The notes: generated by a model not told the origin, from the letters alone. Shown: positions 17,253-26,876, counted from the first letter of the stretch. The stretch: 64,000 bases of DNA from an uncultured Lachnospiraceae bacterium (GCA_947570615.1 CANOVJ010000002.1:1-64000); one strand, 5' to 3'. Numbers and translations are program-made.

Positions 17253-17751
17253 AAACGAAGTGGGAGCGGACTTCGGGTTCGGGATCGAAGAGATCATGGA
17301 CGCGGTGGGGAGGAAGATCCTGGAGCAGGAGAGGTGCCCCTTTGATACGCAGGTGAATCTGCTGATTACCGACAATGAGGGGATCCGTGAGTTCAACAGA
17401 CAGATGCGCCAGATCGACGCTCCCACGGATGTCTTATCCTTTCCCATGATCGACTATACGCAGCCGGCGGATTTTTCTGATCTGGAGGAGTCGTCCTTCG
17501 ACTGCTTTGACCCGGAGAGCGGGGAGCTTGTGCTGGGGGATATCGTCATCTCTGAGAATAAGGTGAGGGAACAGGCGAAAGAATACGGACATTCTCTGAA
17601 AAGAGAGCTGGCCTTCCTGATCGCTCACAGTATGCTGCACCTGTGCGGCTATGACCATATGACGCAGGAGGAAGCGCATATTATGGAAAAAAAGCAGGAG
17701 GAGGCGCTGAACGCGCTGGGGATTACGAGAAGAGACGGACAGGATGAATAA
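17236..17751 (+). CDS. ybeY: Endoribonuclease YbeY (16S rRNA 3'-end maturation)
   Basis: A 171-residue zinc-dependent endoribonuclease of the UPF0054 family, acting in 16S rRNA processing and ribosome quality control. The zinc site HSMLHLCGYDHM has the three histidines in the H-x3-H-x5-H spacing. DVLSFPM and GDIVIS blocks are also present. I chose ATG 17236 because the family begins NFYVENE-like; a longer frame from 17149 is entirely inside the HD gene. Its neighbour PhoH is the usual partner. Confidence 0.95.
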   Translation: MNFYVENEVGADFGFGIEEIMDAVGRKILEQERCPFDTQVNLLITDNEGIREFNRQMRQIDAPTDVLSFPMIDYTQPADFSDLEESSFDCFDPESGELVLGDIVISENKVREQAKEYGHSLKRELAFLIAHSMLHLCGYDHMTQEEAHIMEKKQEEALNALGITRRDGQDE

Positions 17752-17783
17752 ATGCGTGCCGGACACGCAGACGAGGAGCACCT

Positions 17784-19457
17784 ATGAAAAAACCGATGAA
17801 AAGAAGACCTGCGGCCCCTGGAGGGAAGGATACCCATACGATTGTGATGCAGCTTGCGCTGCTCCTTATTCTGATTTTCCGCATTCCTCTGGGCAGGCTT
17901 ATTGGGGATAAGGGAATTGCCTGCTTTGGGACGGCGGCCGAAATATTTGCGGCGGTCGCGGGAATGCTTACCTTCGGGCTCTCTGAGGCGGTGGCCATTC
18001 AGGTGAGATACCGTGTAAAACGGGGACAGCTTCAGAGCTCTCTGCGGGTTCTGCGCTCCGCGCTGGCTGCGGGGGGCGTTCTGGGGATCGTATGCGCCCT
18101 GATCTGCGTGTTCTTCGGCTATCCGCTGGCGGAAGGGGTTCTGCATCTTCCCGGGGCGGGGATGGCCATTGTCTTTATGGGGCCGGCCATGTTTTTCTGT
18201 ATTCTCTCAGGTGTGCTGAAGGGATATTTTCAGGGAAACGGTTCCCGGATGCCGGCCATGCATTCCCAGGTGCTCTACACGATCTTTCTCTATGCGGGAG
18301 GTCTTCTGGGGGCATCCCTCTTACATGGATATGGCGGGAAGGTTTCCGCCCTGTTACAGAATGAGGATTTTGCAGGCTCTTACGGAGCGGCGGGAGCGGC
18401 CCTGGGGATTCTGGCGGCGTCGGTTTTCTGTTTTCTGCATCTGCTGATCCTGTGCATTATCTATCGCGGCAACGTGAAAAAGCAGGCGGCGAGGGAGCAG
18501 CCGCGCAGTATGGACACCGGGCTTCGGATTTTACAGTCGCTTGCGGGAACGGGGGCTGTATACGGCCTTTACTGGTTCTGTTTCCATGCCGTTCCCCTGC
18601 TGGATCAGGTTCTGTTTCTGGGCGTGGGAGTCAGAGCGCCTCTTGCGGAGGGGATTACGCTCAGGCAGGAGATGGGCCGGCTTGCCGGCGAGTGGGGCGC
18701 TTACTATGGCAGATGCCTGACGCTGGTGGGGATTGTCAGCGGCGTAAGCGGTATGGTCTGCCTTTTGCCCATCAGACGTATCGTAACTACTCTGGAAAGA
18801 GAGGAGAGCCGTATCGCCCGGGAAAAGCTGGGAACCTGGATCCATCAGTGCGCTGCCTTTGCCATCCCGGCGGCCGTATTTCTGGCGGTGCTGTCCGAAA
18901 ATTTCCTGGACGTGCTTTTTCAGGGAGACAATAAACAGACCGCCCTGTGGGTGCAGCTTGGCAGTCTGATCGTGGTTTTCAGCGTGTTTGCCAGTGTCTT
19001 CACGGAGGTTTTGCTGCGCAACCGGAAGGTAAAGTATGTGGTTTTTTCGGGAGCCATCGCGCTGGCGGCGCATACTGGCATGGCGGTTTTTCTGTGCAGT
19101 GTCCTTAAACTGGGAATCATGGGGATCGTGATCTCCGTGATGGTTTTTTACGGCGTGGTGACGGTGCTGGGATTTTTCCTGGTGTGCCGGTTTTTCCAGT
19201 ACGAGCAGGAGTGGCTCAGGAGCTTTGGGATTACGGTGGTCGCATCCGCTCTCGCAGGTCTGGCGGCCCTGCTGTTGAATAAGCTTCTGCGCTCCCTGCT
19301 GGGAAGCCTTGTGACGCTTATCATTGCCCTTCTGGCAGCGGTTTTGATTTATCTTCTGCTTCTGGTGGTAACCAGGGCGTTTCGCAGGGATGAGATGGAC
19401 GAAATGCCGGGAGGAGGGATTCTCATTCTCCTTTCTGAGCTGCTTCATTATACATGA
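17784..19457 (+). CDS. SpoVB-like polysaccharide/lipid-linked intermediate flippase (MOP superfamily)
   Basis: A 557-residue integral membrane protein with about 14 hydrophobic helices and a short basic N-terminus. It resembles stage V sporulation protein B and other MOP-superfamily exporters (FRIPLGRLIGDKGIACFGTAAEIFA near the start, GPAMFFCILSGVLKGYFQGN with the family RGYFQG-like motif). Known relatives translocate undecaprenyl-linked precursors for cortex or polysaccharide. The start has GAGGAGCACC ahead. It follows ybeY by 32 bp. The exact substrate cannot be told; MurJ-like function is possible. Confidence 0.82.
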   Translation: MKKPMKRRPAAPGGKDTHTIVMQLALLLILIFRIPLGRLIGDKGIACFGTAAEIFAAVAGMLTFGLSEAVAIQVRYRVKRGQLQSSLRVLRSALAAGGVLGIVCALICVFFGYPLAEGVLHLPGAGMAIVFMGPAMFFCILSGVLKGYFQGNGSRMPAMHSQVLYTIFLYAGGLLGASLLHGYGGKVSALLQNEDFAGSYGAAGAALGILAASVFCFLHLLILCIIYRGNVKKQAAREQPRSMDTGLRILQSLAGTGAVYGLYWFCFHAVPLLDQVLFLGVGVRAPLAEGITLRQEMGRLAGEWGAYYGRCLTLVGIVSGVSGMVCLLPIRRIVTTLEREESRIAREKLGTWIHQCAAFAIPAAVFLAVLSENFLDVLFQGDNKQTALWVQLGSLIVVFSVFASVFTEVLLRNRKVKYVVFSGAIALAAHTGMAVFLCSVLKLGIMGIVISVMVFYGVVTVLGFFLVCRFFQYEQEWLRSFGITVVASALAGLAALLLNKLLRSLLGSLVTLIIALLAAVLIYLLLLVVTRAFRRDEMDEMPGGGILILLSELLHYT

Positions 19458-19538
19458 TAGTATAGATTCTGTACTTTTGGCTGATACTGTTTACCAGGAG
19501 GGCTTTATGACGGCCCGGGAACGGTAAGGTGTCAAGCG

Positions 19539-20270
19539 ATGAAATTTGTAAAACGTATCAGCCTGTTTTTTATCTATCCTCTGACCATGTTCGCCATGGG
19601 ATTTGCATCCAATATGGCAATTATGGAATTTTTTTATCCGGGAGATCAGAGAGTCCCGGGAGGACAGAGCCATCTGGAGGATTTGGCCGGCCCGGAGGCT
19701 TTGGATGATTCCGGATCGGATGAGCTCACGGAGCGGAATCCTCCTCCGCCGGAGGACGATAAGCCTGCGGATGCGCAGAAGGAGCTTTTACAGCCCAGGG
19801 AGGTGGAGGTTTCTGTCAGCGACGAGCCGGTGGTAACGGCCAACACCCGCTATGTGCTCCAGCAGTATGATGTTTTAAATGACGTCAGCGAGGAAGCCGA
19901 GGAGGTCATGCCGGATAAGTTTATCGGCCTGACCAGGCAGAAGCTGGTGGATGAGATTGACGAATACAACTTAAATCCATCCCTGGCTGACCAGGAGCAG
20001 GGCTTTACCTATATGGAGCTTGTGTCCTTTTCTTCGGGCAGGGTAGTCGTCAGAAAAAGCTATGAGCGCGCGCAGGAGGGAGCGGGATTTTTTCTTCTGA
20101 ACGAGAATCATTTTGTGGCGGTCTATGACCACACGCTCTCCCATGTCTATATGGAGACCGATATCCTGGTGGAGGGATTGCCGGAGAGTCTGCAGCAGGA
20201 AATTCTGAATATGAAGTATGTGGAGGACGAGAAGGAGCTGTATCAGTTTCTCGAGTCCTGGTCCAGTTAA
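19539..20270 (+). CDS. Secreted or membrane-anchored protein, weakly BofC-like
   Basis: A 243-residue protein with a basic N-terminus and a hydrophobic helix (residues 7-30), an acidic, Pro-rich low-complexity linker to about residue 95, then a globular end. That end (GLTRQKLVDEIDEYNLNP, FFLLNENHFVAVYD, LPESLQQEILNMKYVEDEKELYQFLE) has the layout of the BofC C-terminal domain: a segment ending in a displayed 'answer' strand followed by helices. BofC regulates SpoIVB in the forespore. Placement after the SpoVB-like gene fits a sporulation role, but the resemblance is by eye only. Function unproven. Confidence 0.6.
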   Translation: MKFVKRISLFFIYPLTMFAMGFASNMAIMEFFYPGDQRVPGGQSHLEDLAGPEALDDSGSDELTERNPPPPEDDKPADAQKELLQPREVEVSVSDEPVVTANTRYVLQQYDVLNDVSEEAEEVMPDKFIGLTRQKLVDEIDEYNLNPSLADQEQGFTYMELVSFSSGRVVVRKSYERAQEGAGFFLLNENHFVAVYDHTLSHVYMETDILVEGLPESLQQEILNMKYVEDEKELYQFLESWSS

Positions 20271-20330
20271 ACTGCACGAAAATACGGCCTGAATTTTTAT
20301 GCGTGCCAAAGCACGCGGATTGGAGCGGAT

Positions 20331-21686
20331 ATGAGCGAAAGAAACAGGATTGCGGTGATCGGAGCCGGAGCGTCGGGAATGACGGCGGCAATTACGGCGG
20401 CCCGGCTGGGCGGGGAGGTCACTCTGTTTGAAAAGAACGACAGAGTGGGGAAAAAGATCCTTTCCACGGGAAACGGGAAGTGTAATCTGGGAAACACAGA
20501 TTTTTCCATAGAGAAGTATTATTGCGAGGACAGGGATAAGGAAAAACTCCGCAAAATGTTTCAGGTGTTTTCCGTGTGGGATACAATTTCCTTTTTTGAG
20601 AGCATGGGGCTGATGATCCGGGAGAAGGACGGATATCTCTATCCCTATTCGGAACAGGCTTCCTCCGTGCTGGATGTGCTGCGTATGGAGCTGGTGCGGA
20701 AAAACGTGACTGTTATAACAGGAACGGAAATCAGAGAGGCCGGATTTGATCAGGAGCGGGGGGAGTTTGAGCTCTCCTGTGCGGAGGGGAAAACCTGGCG
20801 TTTTGAAAAGCTCATCATATCCTGCGGCAGCCCCGCCTCCCTGAAGAAGGGAGAAGGCCATGGCGGATATGAGCTGGCCGGAAAATTCGGTCATATGACA
20901 GGGAAGATGGTTCCCGGGCTGGTACAGCTAAAGAGCGACGAGCCGTTCATCAGAGGCCTGTCGGGGGTGCGGGTGAAAGCGGGGGTTTCCCTGGTGGTCG
21001 AGGGAGAGGAAAGGGCCCGGGAGAGCGGGGAGATCCAGTTCACCGATTACGGCGTTTCCGGTATCCCTGTTTTCCAGATCAGCCGGGTGGCGGCGTTTGC
21101 CCTGGAGGAGGGGAAGGATGTAAGGATCCTTGTGGACTTTTTCCCGGATCAGGAGCAGCGGCCTTTTTCCTGGCAGAACAGAGTACGCTATGAGACACAG
21201 GCGGACAAAACCCTGGAGGATTATATGACGGGGATGCTCAACAAAAAAATTAATATGGCCCTGATACGCAGAGCCGGCTTAAAACCGGGAATACGGGCCT
21301 CGGAGGCGGGATGGGAAAAGATCAGGGAGATGATGAGCCTTTGCCGTTCTCTGGAAATACATATCAGTGGAGTCAATTCCATGGAAAACGCGCAGATCTG
21401 CGCCGGCGGAGTTTTACTGGACGGCCTGAGCACAGAGCTGGAATCGGAGCGGGTAAAGGGGCTGTATTTTGCGGGGGAGATGCTGGATGTGGACGGAAAG
21501 TGCGGCGGCTACAACCTGCAGTGGGCCTTCACCAGCGGCTATATAGCGGGAAGCGCCGCGGCGGGCTGTAATGTCCGGGAGATTTTCCCGGATCCGGCTG
21601 AGAACCCGCAGGAGGAAGAGGAGGAACACAGCCGCATCCGGATAATGGAAAAAGCGGATTCGCGAGAAGGAAATACGATATGTTGA
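20331..21686 (+). CDS. HI0933/YhiN-family FAD-dependent oxidoreductase
   Basis: A 451-residue flavoprotein of the HI0933-like (aminoacetone oxidase-type) family. FAD-binding Rossmann motif IAVIGAGASGMTAAITAARLG at the N-terminus, the family block GKKILSTGNGKCNLGN, and the C-terminal GLYFAGEMLDVDGKCGGYNLQWAFTSGYIAG. The physiological substrate is not established. A GCGTGC/GCACGC hairpin (20301-20316) precedes the gene. It overlaps the next flavoprotein gene by 7 bp. Confidence 0.9.
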   Translation: MSERNRIAVIGAGASGMTAAITAARLGGEVTLFEKNDRVGKKILSTGNGKCNLGNTDFSIEKYYCEDRDKEKLRKMFQVFSVWDTISFFESMGLMIREKDGYLYPYSEQASSVLDVLRMELVRKNVTVITGTEIREAGFDQERGEFELSCAEGKTWRFEKLIISCGSPASLKKGEGHGGYELAGKFGHMTGKMVPGLVQLKSDEPFIRGLSGVRVKAGVSLVVEGEERARESGEIQFTDYGVSGIPVFQISRVAAFALEEGKDVRILVDFFPDQEQRPFSWQNRVRYETQADKTLEDYMTGMLNKKINMALIRRAGLKPGIRASEAGWEKIREMMSLCRSLEIHISGVNSMENAQICAGGVLLDGLSTELESERVKGLYFAGEMLDVDGKCGGYNLQWAFTSGYIAGSAAAGCNVREIFPDPAENPQEEEEEHSRIRIMEKADSREGNTIC

Positions 21687-23305
21687 GGATCAGCCAGCTC
21701 CGGCTGCCCATAGACCATGAGCCCTGCGAGCTCACAGAGCGGGTCAGGAAAATTCTCAGATACAGACAGACGCCGGAGATCACCATTGTCAGGCGCTCCA
21801 TAGACGCCAGGAAAAAACCGCGGCTTTTTTTCAATTATGTGGTGGATGTGAAGGTCGGGAATGAGGATGAGGTATGGCGGCGCTGCCGGGGGGAGCAGGT
21901 AGAGCGTATCGCCTGGAAGCCCTACCGGTTTCCGGTGAGCGGTTATGAGGGAAAGCTCCGGCCGGTGATTATCGGAACGGGGCCGGCAGGTCTTTTCTGC
22001 GGATATTATCTGGCACAGGCGGGATTTCGCCCCATTCTCCTGGAACGGGGGGAGCCTGTGGAAAAGCGTCCTGAGACCGTGCAGGCCTTCTGGGAGAGCG
22101 GGAAGCTCAATCCCGAGTCCAATGTGCAGTTTGGAGAGGGAGGCGCAGGCGCCTTTTCCGACGGGAAGCTGAATACCCTGGTGAAGGATAAGTACGGGAG
22201 AAACAGGGAGGTTCTCTCTCTCTTTGTGAAGTACGGCGCGCCCCGGGAGATTCTCTACGACCATAAGCCCCATATCGGCACAGATATTTTGTGCCAGGTG
22301 GTCAGAAATCTGAGACAGGCCATCTGCGGCATGGGCGGGGAGATCCGTTTCGGGGCCAGGGTGACGGATCTGGAGACAGAGGACGGACGTCTCTCGGGCG
22401 TGGTCATAAACGCGGGGGAGAGGCTTAAAGCCCGGACGGTGGTTCTTGCGCCGGGACACAGTGCAAGGGACACCTTTTTGATGCTTCATGAGAGGGGAAT
22501 CCACATGGAGGCCAGGCCCTTTGCGGTGGGGCTGCGGGTGGAGCATCCCCAGGAGCTGATCAACCTTTCACAGTACGGTCAGAAGGCTGTGGAGAGGCTG
22601 GGCAGCGCGCCCTATAAGGTGACGGCCAGGGCTTCGGACGGAAGGGGGGTTTACTCCTTCTGCATGTGTCCCGGAGGATATGTGGTGAACGCCTCCTCGG
22701 AGCCGGGGCGGCTGGCGGTCAACGGAATGAGCTACAGCAAACGGGACGGCAGTAACGCCAACAGCGCCATCATTGTTTCCGTAACCGTCCAGGATTACGG
22801 GAGCGATCATCCTCTGGCGGGGATCGAATTTCAGCGAAGGCTGGAGGAGAGAGCATATCAGGCAGGGCGGGGAAAGGTTCCGGTGGAGCGCTACGGCGAT
22901 TTCAGAAGCGCGATTCTGGGGCCGGAGGGGGAGCGCCGGCCGGCCCTGGACAGAGAGCTGATCCCGGAGAGCTTTGCCCCCTGTATCAAAGGCGCGTGGG
23001 AGTTTTCGGCGGTTCATGAGATTCTCCCGGCAGCTCTGGGAAGGGCGTTTGTGGAGGGGATGGAGCAGTTTGGAAAGGCGATCGGAGGCTTTAATCATCC
23101 GAATGTGCTGGTGGACGGGCTGGAAAGCAGAACCTCCTCCCCGGTGAGAATCGTGAGAGATAAGGAAAGCCTTCAATCCTCCCTTAAGGGATTGTATCCC
23201 TGCGGGGAAGGAGCCGGATATGCGGGCGGGATCATGTCGGCGGCCATGGACGGGATCCGGGTGGCGGAGGCGGCAGCGCTTGCGGCGGTATCCGGCGGGG
23301 CCTGA
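21680..23305 (+). CDS. NAD(P)/FAD-dependent dehydrogenase (COG2509 type)
   Basis: A 541-residue flavoprotein. The N-terminal ~90 residues form a family-specific domain (RRSIDARKKPRLFFNYVVDV); the FAD motif PVIIGTGPAGLFCGYYLAQAG follows near residue 95; then the diagnostic FGEGGAGAFSDGKLNT. The C-terminal GLYPCGEGAGYAGGIMSAAMDGI closes the flavin site. This family is common in Firmicutes and its substrate is unknown. It is translationally coupled to the preceding flavoprotein. Confidence 0.9.
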   Translation: MLRISQLRLPIDHEPCELTERVRKILRYRQTPEITIVRRSIDARKKPRLFFNYVVDVKVGNEDEVWRRCRGEQVERIAWKPYRFPVSGYEGKLRPVIIGTGPAGLFCGYYLAQAGFRPILLERGEPVEKRPETVQAFWESGKLNPESNVQFGEGGAGAFSDGKLNTLVKDKYGRNREVLSLFVKYGAPREILYDHKPHIGTDILCQVVRNLRQAICGMGGEIRFGARVTDLETEDGRLSGVVINAGERLKARTVVLAPGHSARDTFLMLHERGIHMEARPFAVGLRVEHPQELINLSQYGQKAVERLGSAPYKVTARASDGRGVYSFCMCPGGYVVNASSEPGRLAVNGMSYSKRDGSNANSAIIVSVTVQDYGSDHPLAGIEFQRRLEERAYQAGRGKVPVERYGDFRSAILGPEGERRPALDRELIPESFAPCIKGAWEFSAVHEILPAALGRAFVEGMEQFGKAIGGFNHPNVLVDGLESRTSSPVRIVRDKESLQSSLKGLYPCGEGAGYAGGIMSAAMDGIRVAEAAALAAVSGGA

Positions 23306-23395
23306 GAAAACAGATCCCCGGGATGCGCAGGACGCTTTCCGGAAAAGGCGTGAGGAAGAACATCGGCGGAGCTTAAATTCGAGGAGGGACGGTCT

Positions 23396-25297
23396 GTGGA
23401 AAAAAGCGTATTTGTGAGAAAGCAGGAGGTAAGAAGCCGGTATCTTGAGCGGAGAAATGAGCTGTCCCTGGAGGAGCGCAGGCAAAAGAGCGGTAAGATA
23501 AAGGAATTCCTGATGCGGGAGCCTGTTTTTCAGAAGGCCCGGACGGTTCTTGTCTACATGGATTACCGCAGTGAGGTGATGACCACCGAGCTGGTGGAGG
23601 AGCTGCTTCTTCTGGGCACAAAACGTGTCTTTGCCCCCAGAGTGGAGGGAATGGACATCGAATTTTATGAAGTGCGTTCCATGGCGGACTTTGAAAAAGG
23701 ATATCAGGGGATACGGGAGCCGAAGAGCGCGCTGTCCCAGGGGACTGAGAAAGATATTTTGGAGCGTTTCCGGCCCGGGGAATCGGGCGCTCAGGAGACG
23801 GATGGGGCGTGCCTGATCCTTGTGCCGGGGTCGGTGTTCGACAGACAGGGAGGACGGATGGGCTATGGAAAGGGATTTTATGACCGTTTCCTCGCCGGGG
23901 CGCCCTTTGTATACAGTGTGGGACTTGCCTTTGAGTGTCAGGTGGCGGGACGGGTTCCCACAGAGGCCCACGACAGACGGATACATATGCTGATCACGGA
24001 GGAAGGGGTGACAGGGATGCAGGAAAATGCTGTCGTAGCCGGCGGGCCGGCTTATTGTAATCTGACCAGGCTGGGAGAAGCGGCGGCGGTGGCGAAGTAC
24101 GAGCTGCAGGGCCTTGAGACGGAGAAAAAAAACCAGGTTCTGCGCGCGGCAGCCCGGGCACTGGTCAGTGAAAGCGGTCTGATCCTTGCGGAAAATCAGA
24201 AGGATCTGGAGAGGGGCGAAAAAAGAGGGATGTCCGCCGGCCTGCTGGACCGGCTTCGCCTTAGCGGCGAGAGGATCGCAGGGATGGCTCAGGGACTTGA
24301 GCAGGTGGCGGCACTGCCTGATCCTGTGGGTGAGATAATGGAAACCATGGAGCGGCCGAACGGTCTTCGGATCGAAAAGCGCCGGGTTCCGGTGGGAGTG
24401 ATCGGCATCATCTATGAATCCCGCCCCAATGTGACGGCGGATGCCTTCGGGCTCTGCTTTAAGAGCGGGAACGCGGTGATTTTAAAGGGGGGAAGCGACG
24501 CCCTGTGCTCCAATCGTGCGATCACGGGAGTGATCCGGCGGGCCCTTTCTGATGCGGGAGTCTGTGAGGACGCCATTTCCCTGATCGATTCCACGGACAG
24601 GGCTGTGACACAGGAATTCATGCGGATGAAGCAGTATGTGGATCTTCTCATTCCCAGAGGCGGCGCGGGTCTGATCCGAAGCGTTGTGGAGAACAGTACC
24701 ATTCCGGTGATCGAGACCGGGACGGGGAACTGTCACATTTACGTGGATGAGAGCGCGGACATTGAGAAGGCGATTCCCGTCATTGTCAATGCCAAAACCC
24801 AGAGGATCGGCGTGTGCAACGCCTGTGAATCTCTGGTGATCCATGAAAAGATAAAGGACCGGTTTCTGCCCGCCCTTGCCGATGCGCTCAGAGCCCGAAA
24901 TGTGGAGATACGGGGAGATGAACAGGTTCGCGGGGTGATCGACTGCACCCCTGCGACGCAGGAGGACTTCGGGACGGAATATCTGGATTACATCATCTCC
25001 ATGAAAACGGTATCTTCCCTTAAGGAAGCCATCGCCCATATCAATCGTTATGGCACGAGACATTCGGAAGCCATCCTCACGGAGGATGCGGCCTGCGCGG
25101 AGGAATTCCTGAATCAGGTGGACGCGGCCTGTGTCTACGCCAATGCCTCCACCCGGTTTACGGACGGCTTTGAGTTTGGCTTCGGGGCGGAGATCGGCAT
25201 CAGCACCCAGAAGCTCCACGCCAGAGGCCCCATGGGGCTTAAGGAGCTGACCTCCTATAAATATGTGGTCAGGGGGAACGGGCAGGTGCGCGGATAA
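23396..25297 (+). CDS. proA: Fusion: 5-formyltetrahydrofolate cyclo-ligase + glutamate-5-semialdehyde dehydrogenase (ProA)
   Basis: A single 633-codon frame joins two enzymes of unrelated pathways. Residues 1-~200 are 5-formyl-THF cyclo-ligase (ATP-dependent conversion to 5,10-methenyl-THF): RKQEVRSRYLERRNELS at the start and the signature GGRMGYGKGFYDRFL. Residues ~215-633 are ProA, which reduces gamma-glutamyl phosphate for proline synthesis: NQVLRAAARALV, VIYESRPNVT-like block, and catalytic Cys474 in QRIGVCNACESLVIHE. Both halves look complete, with almost no linker. The GTG start has GAGGAGG at 8 bp. An internal ATG at 24017 preceded by GGAGGAAGGGG could yield free ProA. No proB is adjacent. 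Confidence 0.92.
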   Translation: MEKSVFVRKQEVRSRYLERRNELSLEERRQKSGKIKEFLMREPVFQKARTVLVYMDYRSEVMTTELVEELLLLGTKRVFAPRVEGMDIEFYEVRSMADFEKGYQGIREPKSALSQGTEKDILERFRPGESGAQETDGACLILVPGSVFDRQGGRMGYGKGFYDRFLAGAPFVYSVGLAFECQVAGRVPTEAHDRRIHMLITEEGVTGMQENAVVAGGPAYCNLTRLGEAAAVAKYELQGLETEKKNQVLRAAARALVSESGLILAENQKDLERGEKRGMSAGLLDRLRLSGERIAGMAQGLEQVAALPDPVGEIMETMERPNGLRIEKRRVPVGVIGIIYESRPNVTADAFGLCFKSGNAVILKGGSDALCSNRAITGVIRRALSDAGVCEDAISLIDSTDRAVTQEFMRMKQYVDLLIPRGGAGLIRSVVENSTIPVIETGTGNCHIYVDESADIEKAIPVIVNAKTQRIGVCNACESLVIHEKIKDRFLPALADALRARNVEIRGDEQVRGVIDCTPATQEDFGTEYLDYIISMKTVSSLKEAIAHINRYGTRHSEAILTEDAACAEEFLNQVDAACVYANASTRFTDGFEFGFGAEIGISTQKLHARGPMGLKELTSYKYVVRGNGQVRG

Positions 25298-25397
25298 TCC
25301 GGGCGGGCCGCTGCGCAATTATACCTTGATTTCCCGGTAAGTTTGTGTGAAAATAAAACAACGGATATAAGAGAGTCAATTTCAAAGGGGGCAGACT

Positions 25398-26876
25398 ATG
25401 AGAGGAATAGATACCCAGGTACGTAAAAACAGAAGACGTATTTTCAAAGAAGTGGCAAATCTGGCTTACACCTCGGAAAATCTTAAGGATGATGTGGAGG
25501 CCTTACCTTATAAGATCGTGGATTACGATGAATCGGAATATGAGAGCATTTACCGGGAGAGGGCGATCGTGAGAGAGCGGATCCGCCTGGCCATGGGACT
25601 GTCGCTTCGCCCGGAGAACGCTCCGGTCCATGTGACCCAGGGGCTTGAGGAGAGCAATATCGACGAGAAATACTACGAACCGCCTCTGATGCAGGTGATC
25701 CCTTCGGCCTGCAACGCCTGCCCGGAGAACAGGTATGAGGTGACAGACAGATGTATGGGATGCGTGGCCCATCCATGCCGGGAGGTGTGTCCGAGAGGGG
25801 CCATCAGCATGAAGAACGGCAAGTCTGTGATCGATCAGGAAAAATGTATCCGCTGCGGTAAATGTAAATCCATCTGCCCCTATGACGCGATTTCCCATCA
25901 GGTGCGCCCCTGCCTGGCGCACTGTGGGGTGAACGCCATCAAAAGCGATAAAAAGGGCAGAGCTTATATCGATACGGAGCTGTGCGTTTCCTGCGGACAG
26001 TGCATGGTGAGCTGTCCCTTTGGCGCTATCGCGGATAAATCCCAGATTTTCCAGTTGATCCGGGCCATGCAGTCCGGCAGGAAGATCATCGCCCAGGTAG
26101 CGCCGGCCTTTGTGGGGCAGTTCGGAAAGGGCGCGAGCCCGGACAAAATCAAGGGGGCTCTCAGGGAGCTGGGCTTCTACGATGTGTATGAGACCGCAAT
26201 CGGCGCGGATATGGGAGCCATGGCGGAAGCGGAGCATTATGTGAAGGAGGTCTCCACGGGAGATGTTCCCTTCCTTCTCACCTCCTGTTGTCCCTCCTGG
26301 TCCATGCTTGCCAAAAAGTTTTTCCCGGAGACCATCGACAAGATCTCCAACGCGCTGACGCCCATGGTGGCCACCGCCCGGAAGATCAAGGAGGATCATC
26401 CCGATGCGTCCGTGGTGTTTATTGGCCCGTGCGCATCCAAAAAGCTGGAGGCCTCCCGCAGGACGATCCGCTCGGATGTGGATTTCGTCATCACCTTCGA
26501 GGAGCTGGCGGGAATGTTTGAGGCCAGAGGGCTTCTTCCGGAGGAGGAGGTAAACCCGGAAGCGATGAACGACGCCACCGGAGCCGGGCGCGGCTACGGC
26601 GTTGCGGGGGGCGTCGCCAGCGCCATCGAGGAATGTATCCGGGAATACTATCCGGATGTGGAGGTCAATATCGAACACGCGGAGAGCCTGACGGACTGCA
26701 AAAAGATCCTGATGCTGGCCAAGGCCGGCAAGAAAAACGGCTGTCTTATCGAAGGCATGGCCTGTCCCGGCGGCTGCGTGGCGGGAGCGGGAACGAACAT
26801 CGCCATTCCCCAGGCCATGAAGGAAGTGGCAGGGTTCAAGGCGGCGGCGCAGCGGAAGATTCCCGACAGAAAATAA
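25398..26876 (+). CDS. Monomeric [FeFe] hydrogenase, group B-like
   Basis: A 492-residue iron-only hydrogenase for ferredoxin-linked H2 formation or uptake. The N-terminal region is followed by cysteine clusters for two or more [4Fe-4S] centres (CNACPENRYEVTDRCMGC, CIRCGKCKSICPYDA, CVSCGQCMVSCPFGA). H-cluster motifs are L1 TSCCPSW (about residue 295), L2 FIGPCASKKLEA and L3 EGMACPGGCVAGAG. The GPC form of L2 and PGG in L3 fit group B rather than the classic group A. No HydE/F/G maturases lie in the window. AAAGGGGG precedes the ATG. With NfnAB it points to fermentative ferredoxin metabolism. Confidence 0.92.
   Translation: MRGIDTQVRKNRRRIFKEVANLAYTSENLKDDVEALPYKIVDYDESEYESIYRERAIVRERIRLAMGLSLRPENAPVHVTQGLEESNIDEKYYEPPLMQVIPSACNACPENRYEVTDRCMGCVAHPCREVCPRGAISMKNGKSVIDQEKCIRCGKCKSICPYDAISHQVRPCLAHCGVNAIKSDKKGRAYIDTELCVSCGQCMVSCPFGAIADKSQIFQLIRAMQSGRKIIAQVAPAFVGQFGKGASPDKIKGALRELGFYDVYETAIGADMGAMAEAEHYVKEVSTGDVPFLLTSCCPSWSMLAKKFFPETIDKISNALTPMVATARKIKEDHPDASVVFIGPCASKKLEASRRTIRSDVDFVITFEELAGMFEARGLLPEEEVNPEAMNDATGAGRGYGVAGGVASAIEECIREYYPDVEVNIEHAESLTDCKKILMLAKAGKKNGCLIEGMACPGGCVAGAGTNIAIPQAMKEVAGFKAAAQRKIPDRK

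Noticed and set aside
18803..18815. A third match to the att-like repeat (GGAGAGCCGTATC)
   Set aside because: Only 13 bases match and they code for normal residues inside the SpoVB-like protein. No other repeat or border feature is there; treated as chance.
25358..25375. ACAACGGAT before the hydrogenase gene, like the 3' tail of the hairpin family on the minus strand
   Set aside because: No complementary stem arm at the right distance, so no hairpin.
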